Assembly: GCA_037131165.1 (NCBI GenBank)
Contig: JBAXRO010000093.1
Span: forward strand, 1 to 6,394
Length of the DNA: 6,394 bases
Direction: 5' to 3'
Origin: WLNJ01 sp037131165
Lineage (GTDB): Bacteria; Actinomycetota; Thermoleophilia; Solirubrobacterales; Solirubrobacteraceae
The position numbers and the translations under genes were made by a program. This document shows, one piece after another, positions 5,397-6,394 of the stretch; position 1 is the stretch's first letter; each line of letters opens with the position of its first letter. The notes under the pieces are model-generated. The model did no database searches. It had not been told where the DNA came from and was given only the letters and a program-made list of their open reading frames with translations.

Positions 5397-6031
5397 TACT
5401 GCTTCGGGATGAAGTTCGGCGGCACGCGGTCGAGGACGTTGAGTTTCGCTTCCCTGGCTTGGCGGCGGATCTTGAGGACGGTTTCCCTCAGGTTCGCGTA
5501 GACCTTGGGGTCGATCCGCTCCTTCCTCAGCCCTGGCTCGAGCTTCGGGATGCCGGCTGCCAGTGCCGAAGCCGATGCCGAGAGGTCCTTCAGGCCGGCG
5601 GCATTCGCGGACTCCGCGAGGGCCTGTGCTCGAGGCTGCAGCCCCTTGAGCGAAAGGCGGGCAATCCTTGCACGGCTCTCGGTGAGCTTTCCATCGTTCT
5701 CCTTGAACGGGACTCCGATGTACCGGTTCCAGGCTCCGAGGACGACTCCGGCGCGGAATGCCGACTGCTGGGCGGGGGTGATCGTCTTCTTGCGGTTCTC
5801 GGCGTCTGCCTTGGCCTTCCTCATGCGTGCCTTGGCGGCGATCTTATTCCGCGTCTGGACGTAGCTCGAGATCGCCTCGATTCTGTGGCGACCGAGCGAC
5901 CGTTCCTTGGCCTGCTTGTTGATGTCGACCTCATAGGCGACTCCGCAGCCGACTCCCGGTGCGAATGTGAGGACGGCGAGCGATCCGATCGCCGCCACCG
6001 CCATCAGCGAGGCGCCGACGGTCCGGTTCAT
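5396..6031 (-). CDS. Unknown basic membrane-anchored or secreted protein
   Basis: I do not recognise a family. The 211-residue protein begins with a signal peptide or anchor (hydrophobic about 5-31). The cysteine C29 in PGVGC does not form a good lipobox, since Gly stands at -3. The remainder is predicted outside the membrane and is strongly basic. Residues 39-82 are rich in Lys, Arg, Gln and Ala and look like a charged helix (KIAAKARMRKAKADAENRKK). They lead into AFRAGVVLGAWNRYIGVPF (91-109) and a largely helical C-terminal half that contains an Ala/Ser-rich stretch (135-160) and ends VPPNFIPKQ. The ATG overlaps the regulator's stop as ATGA, and GGAGAGG (6048-6042) lies 10 bases upstream as a rather distant ribosome binding site. 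The shared mRNA suggests the regulator controls it or senses the same signal. The TAA overlaps the last base of the tRNA-Gly by one base. Confidence 0.8.
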   Translation of the reverse strand: MNRTVGASLMAVAAIGSLAVLTFAPGVGCGVAYEVDINKQAKERSLGRHRIEAISSYVQTRNKIAAKARMRKAKADAENRKKTITPAQQSAFRAGVVLGAWNRYIGVPFKENDGKLTESRARIARLSLKGLQPRAQALAESANAAGLKDLSASASALAAGIPKLEPGLRKERIDPKVYANLRETVLKIRRQAREAKLNVLDRVPPNFIPKQ

Positions 6032-6318
6032 GGCTTGCCGGCCTCTCCGATCGACAGCGCTTCGAGGATCTCGCCGATCGAGTGCCCACTGTCGAGCGGG
6101 TGACGAAGGGGTGCGTCCTGCTTGACCGTGTAATGGTTGCGTCGACCGTCGCGTTCACGCTCGACGTAGCCGTCGTCGACGAGCTCGCCGACGATCCGCT
6201 GCGCGGCGCGTTCCGTAATTCCCACGCGGTCGGCGATGTCGCGCATCCGGATGCCCGGGTCGCGATTGATGCAGACCAGGACGTGCGCGTGGTTGGTCAG
6301 GAAGGTCCAGCCGGTCAC
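6028..6318 (-). CDS. Winged helix-turn-helix transcriptional regulator (MarR-like)
   Basis: This is a small DNA-binding regulator made of a single winged-helix domain. With the start at GTG 6318 it has 96 residues. WTFLTNHAHVLVCI forms helix 1, followed by RMRDIADRVG (24-33) and the recognition helix TERAAQRIVGELVDDG (35-50). The wing is YVERERDGRRNHYTV (51-65), and then comes PLRHPLDSGHSIGEILEAL. No ligand-binding or metal-binding domain is visible. An in-frame GTG at 6360 would add 14 residues (110 in total). I prefer 6318 because it stands 6 bases after a TACGCT -10 and just before the conserved WTFLTNH core; the longer start remains possible. Its stop overlaps the start of the unknown basic protein (ATGA). 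A 7-base inverted repeat upstream (6363-6382) could be its operator. The target genes are unknown. Confidence 0.87.
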   Translation of the reverse strand: MTGWTFLTNHAHVLVCINRDPGIRMRDIADRVGITERAAQRIVGELVDDGYVERERDGRRNHYTVKQDAPLRHPLDSGHSIGEILEALSIGEAGKP

Positions 6319-6324
6319 CGGGCA

Positions 6325-6353
6325 AGCGTAACCGGTGTCACCATGGTTGTCCG
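6325..6353 (-). promoter_or_regulatory. Promoter of the regulator gene (-35 CGGACA, -10 TACGCT)
   Basis: On the minus strand CGGACA (6353-6348, four of six matches to TTGACA) is followed by a 17-base spacer and TACGCT (6330-6325), then 6 bases and GTG 6318. This is the only promoter in the window with a recognisable -35 at standard spacing. It lies inside the longer reading frame from GTG 6360, which argues that the shorter start is the one used from this promoter. Confidence 0.5.
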
Positions 6354-6362
6354 CCGCCACAA

Positions 6363-6382
6363 TCCGGACATGCAGGTCCGGA
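6363..6382. promoter_or_regulatory. Inverted repeat upstream of the regulator, candidate operator
   Basis: Perfect 7-base arms, TCCGGAC (6363-6369) and GTCCGGA (6376-6382), flank a 6-base spacer. The centre lies about 55 bases upstream of the predicted transcription start, a place where a dimeric winged-helix protein could bind. No T-run follows on either strand, so an intrinsic terminator for an off-window gene is less likely. Function is inferred. Confidence 0.4.
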
Positions 6383-6394
6383 AGACACCTCGGC

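Noticed and set aside
5326..5410. CGGGAT direct repeat at the tRNA 5' end and downstream of the tRNA, considered as an attachment-site duplication
   Set aside because: It is only 6 bases, encloses only the tRNA, and has no integrase or foreign DNA nearby. Chance is sufficient.
5459..6103. Long plus-strand frame opposite the unknown basic protein
   Set aside because: The minus-strand frame has a signal sequence, an ATGA coupling to the regulator and a ribosome binding site. The plus-strand frame has a Leu/Gly/Arg-rich shadow composition and spans two genes.

Overview
This GC-rich window shows a high coding density, TAnnnT-type promoters, GTG starts and an actinobacterial gene repertoire. The gene content and protein style suggest an actinomycete relative of the class Thermoleophilia (Solirubrobacterales-like). 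That placement is an inference from overall resemblance and was not tested by any search. I see no mobile element, CRISPR array, integrase, transposase or phage gene. The window reads as ordinary chromosomal housekeeping DNA with a few poorly characterised accessory genes. No stretch longer than about 100 bases lacks a gene.

Layout from left to right. A minus-strand operon (about 2083 down to the left edge) encodes a calcineurin-like phosphoesterase, a small lipoprotein with a long Ser/Thr tail, and a Hanks-type Ser/Thr protein kinase cut by the window edge. The kinase start overlaps the lipoprotein stop by one base (TGATG). Diverging from this operon, the plus strand carries rlmH (23S rRNA pseudouridine-1915 N3-methyltransferase) and argS (arginyl-tRNA synthetase). 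The two transcription units are separated by only 37 bases, which hold a nearly symmetric pair of overlapping -10 elements. argS then meets a minus-strand bicistron, a TlpA/CcmG-type thioredoxin-like protein followed by CcmH, which delivers reductant for cytochrome c maturation. The argS and ccmH stop codons share the palindrome CTAG. Next comes a plus-strand tRNA-Gly(CCC). Its last base overlaps the stop codon of a minus-strand gene for an unknown membrane-anchored or secreted basic protein. That gene is translationally coupled (ATGA) to an upstream winged-helix regulator at the right edge.

Two themes link the parts. First, three starts (rlmH, tlpA, the winged-helix gene) lie 6-7 bases downstream of a TAnnnT hexamer, the geometry expected for leaderless mRNAs. 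This also revises the regulator's start from GTG 6360 to GTG 6318. Second, genes inside operons are joined by 1- to 4-base overlaps, implying translational coupling.

The most interesting molecular point is that ArgS lacks both histidines of the class I HIGH motif while the rest of the protein looks intact. I found no convincing sign of a wholly new multi-gene system. The best candidates for undescribed biology are the lipoprotein-kinase pair and the regulator plus unknown basic protein pair.
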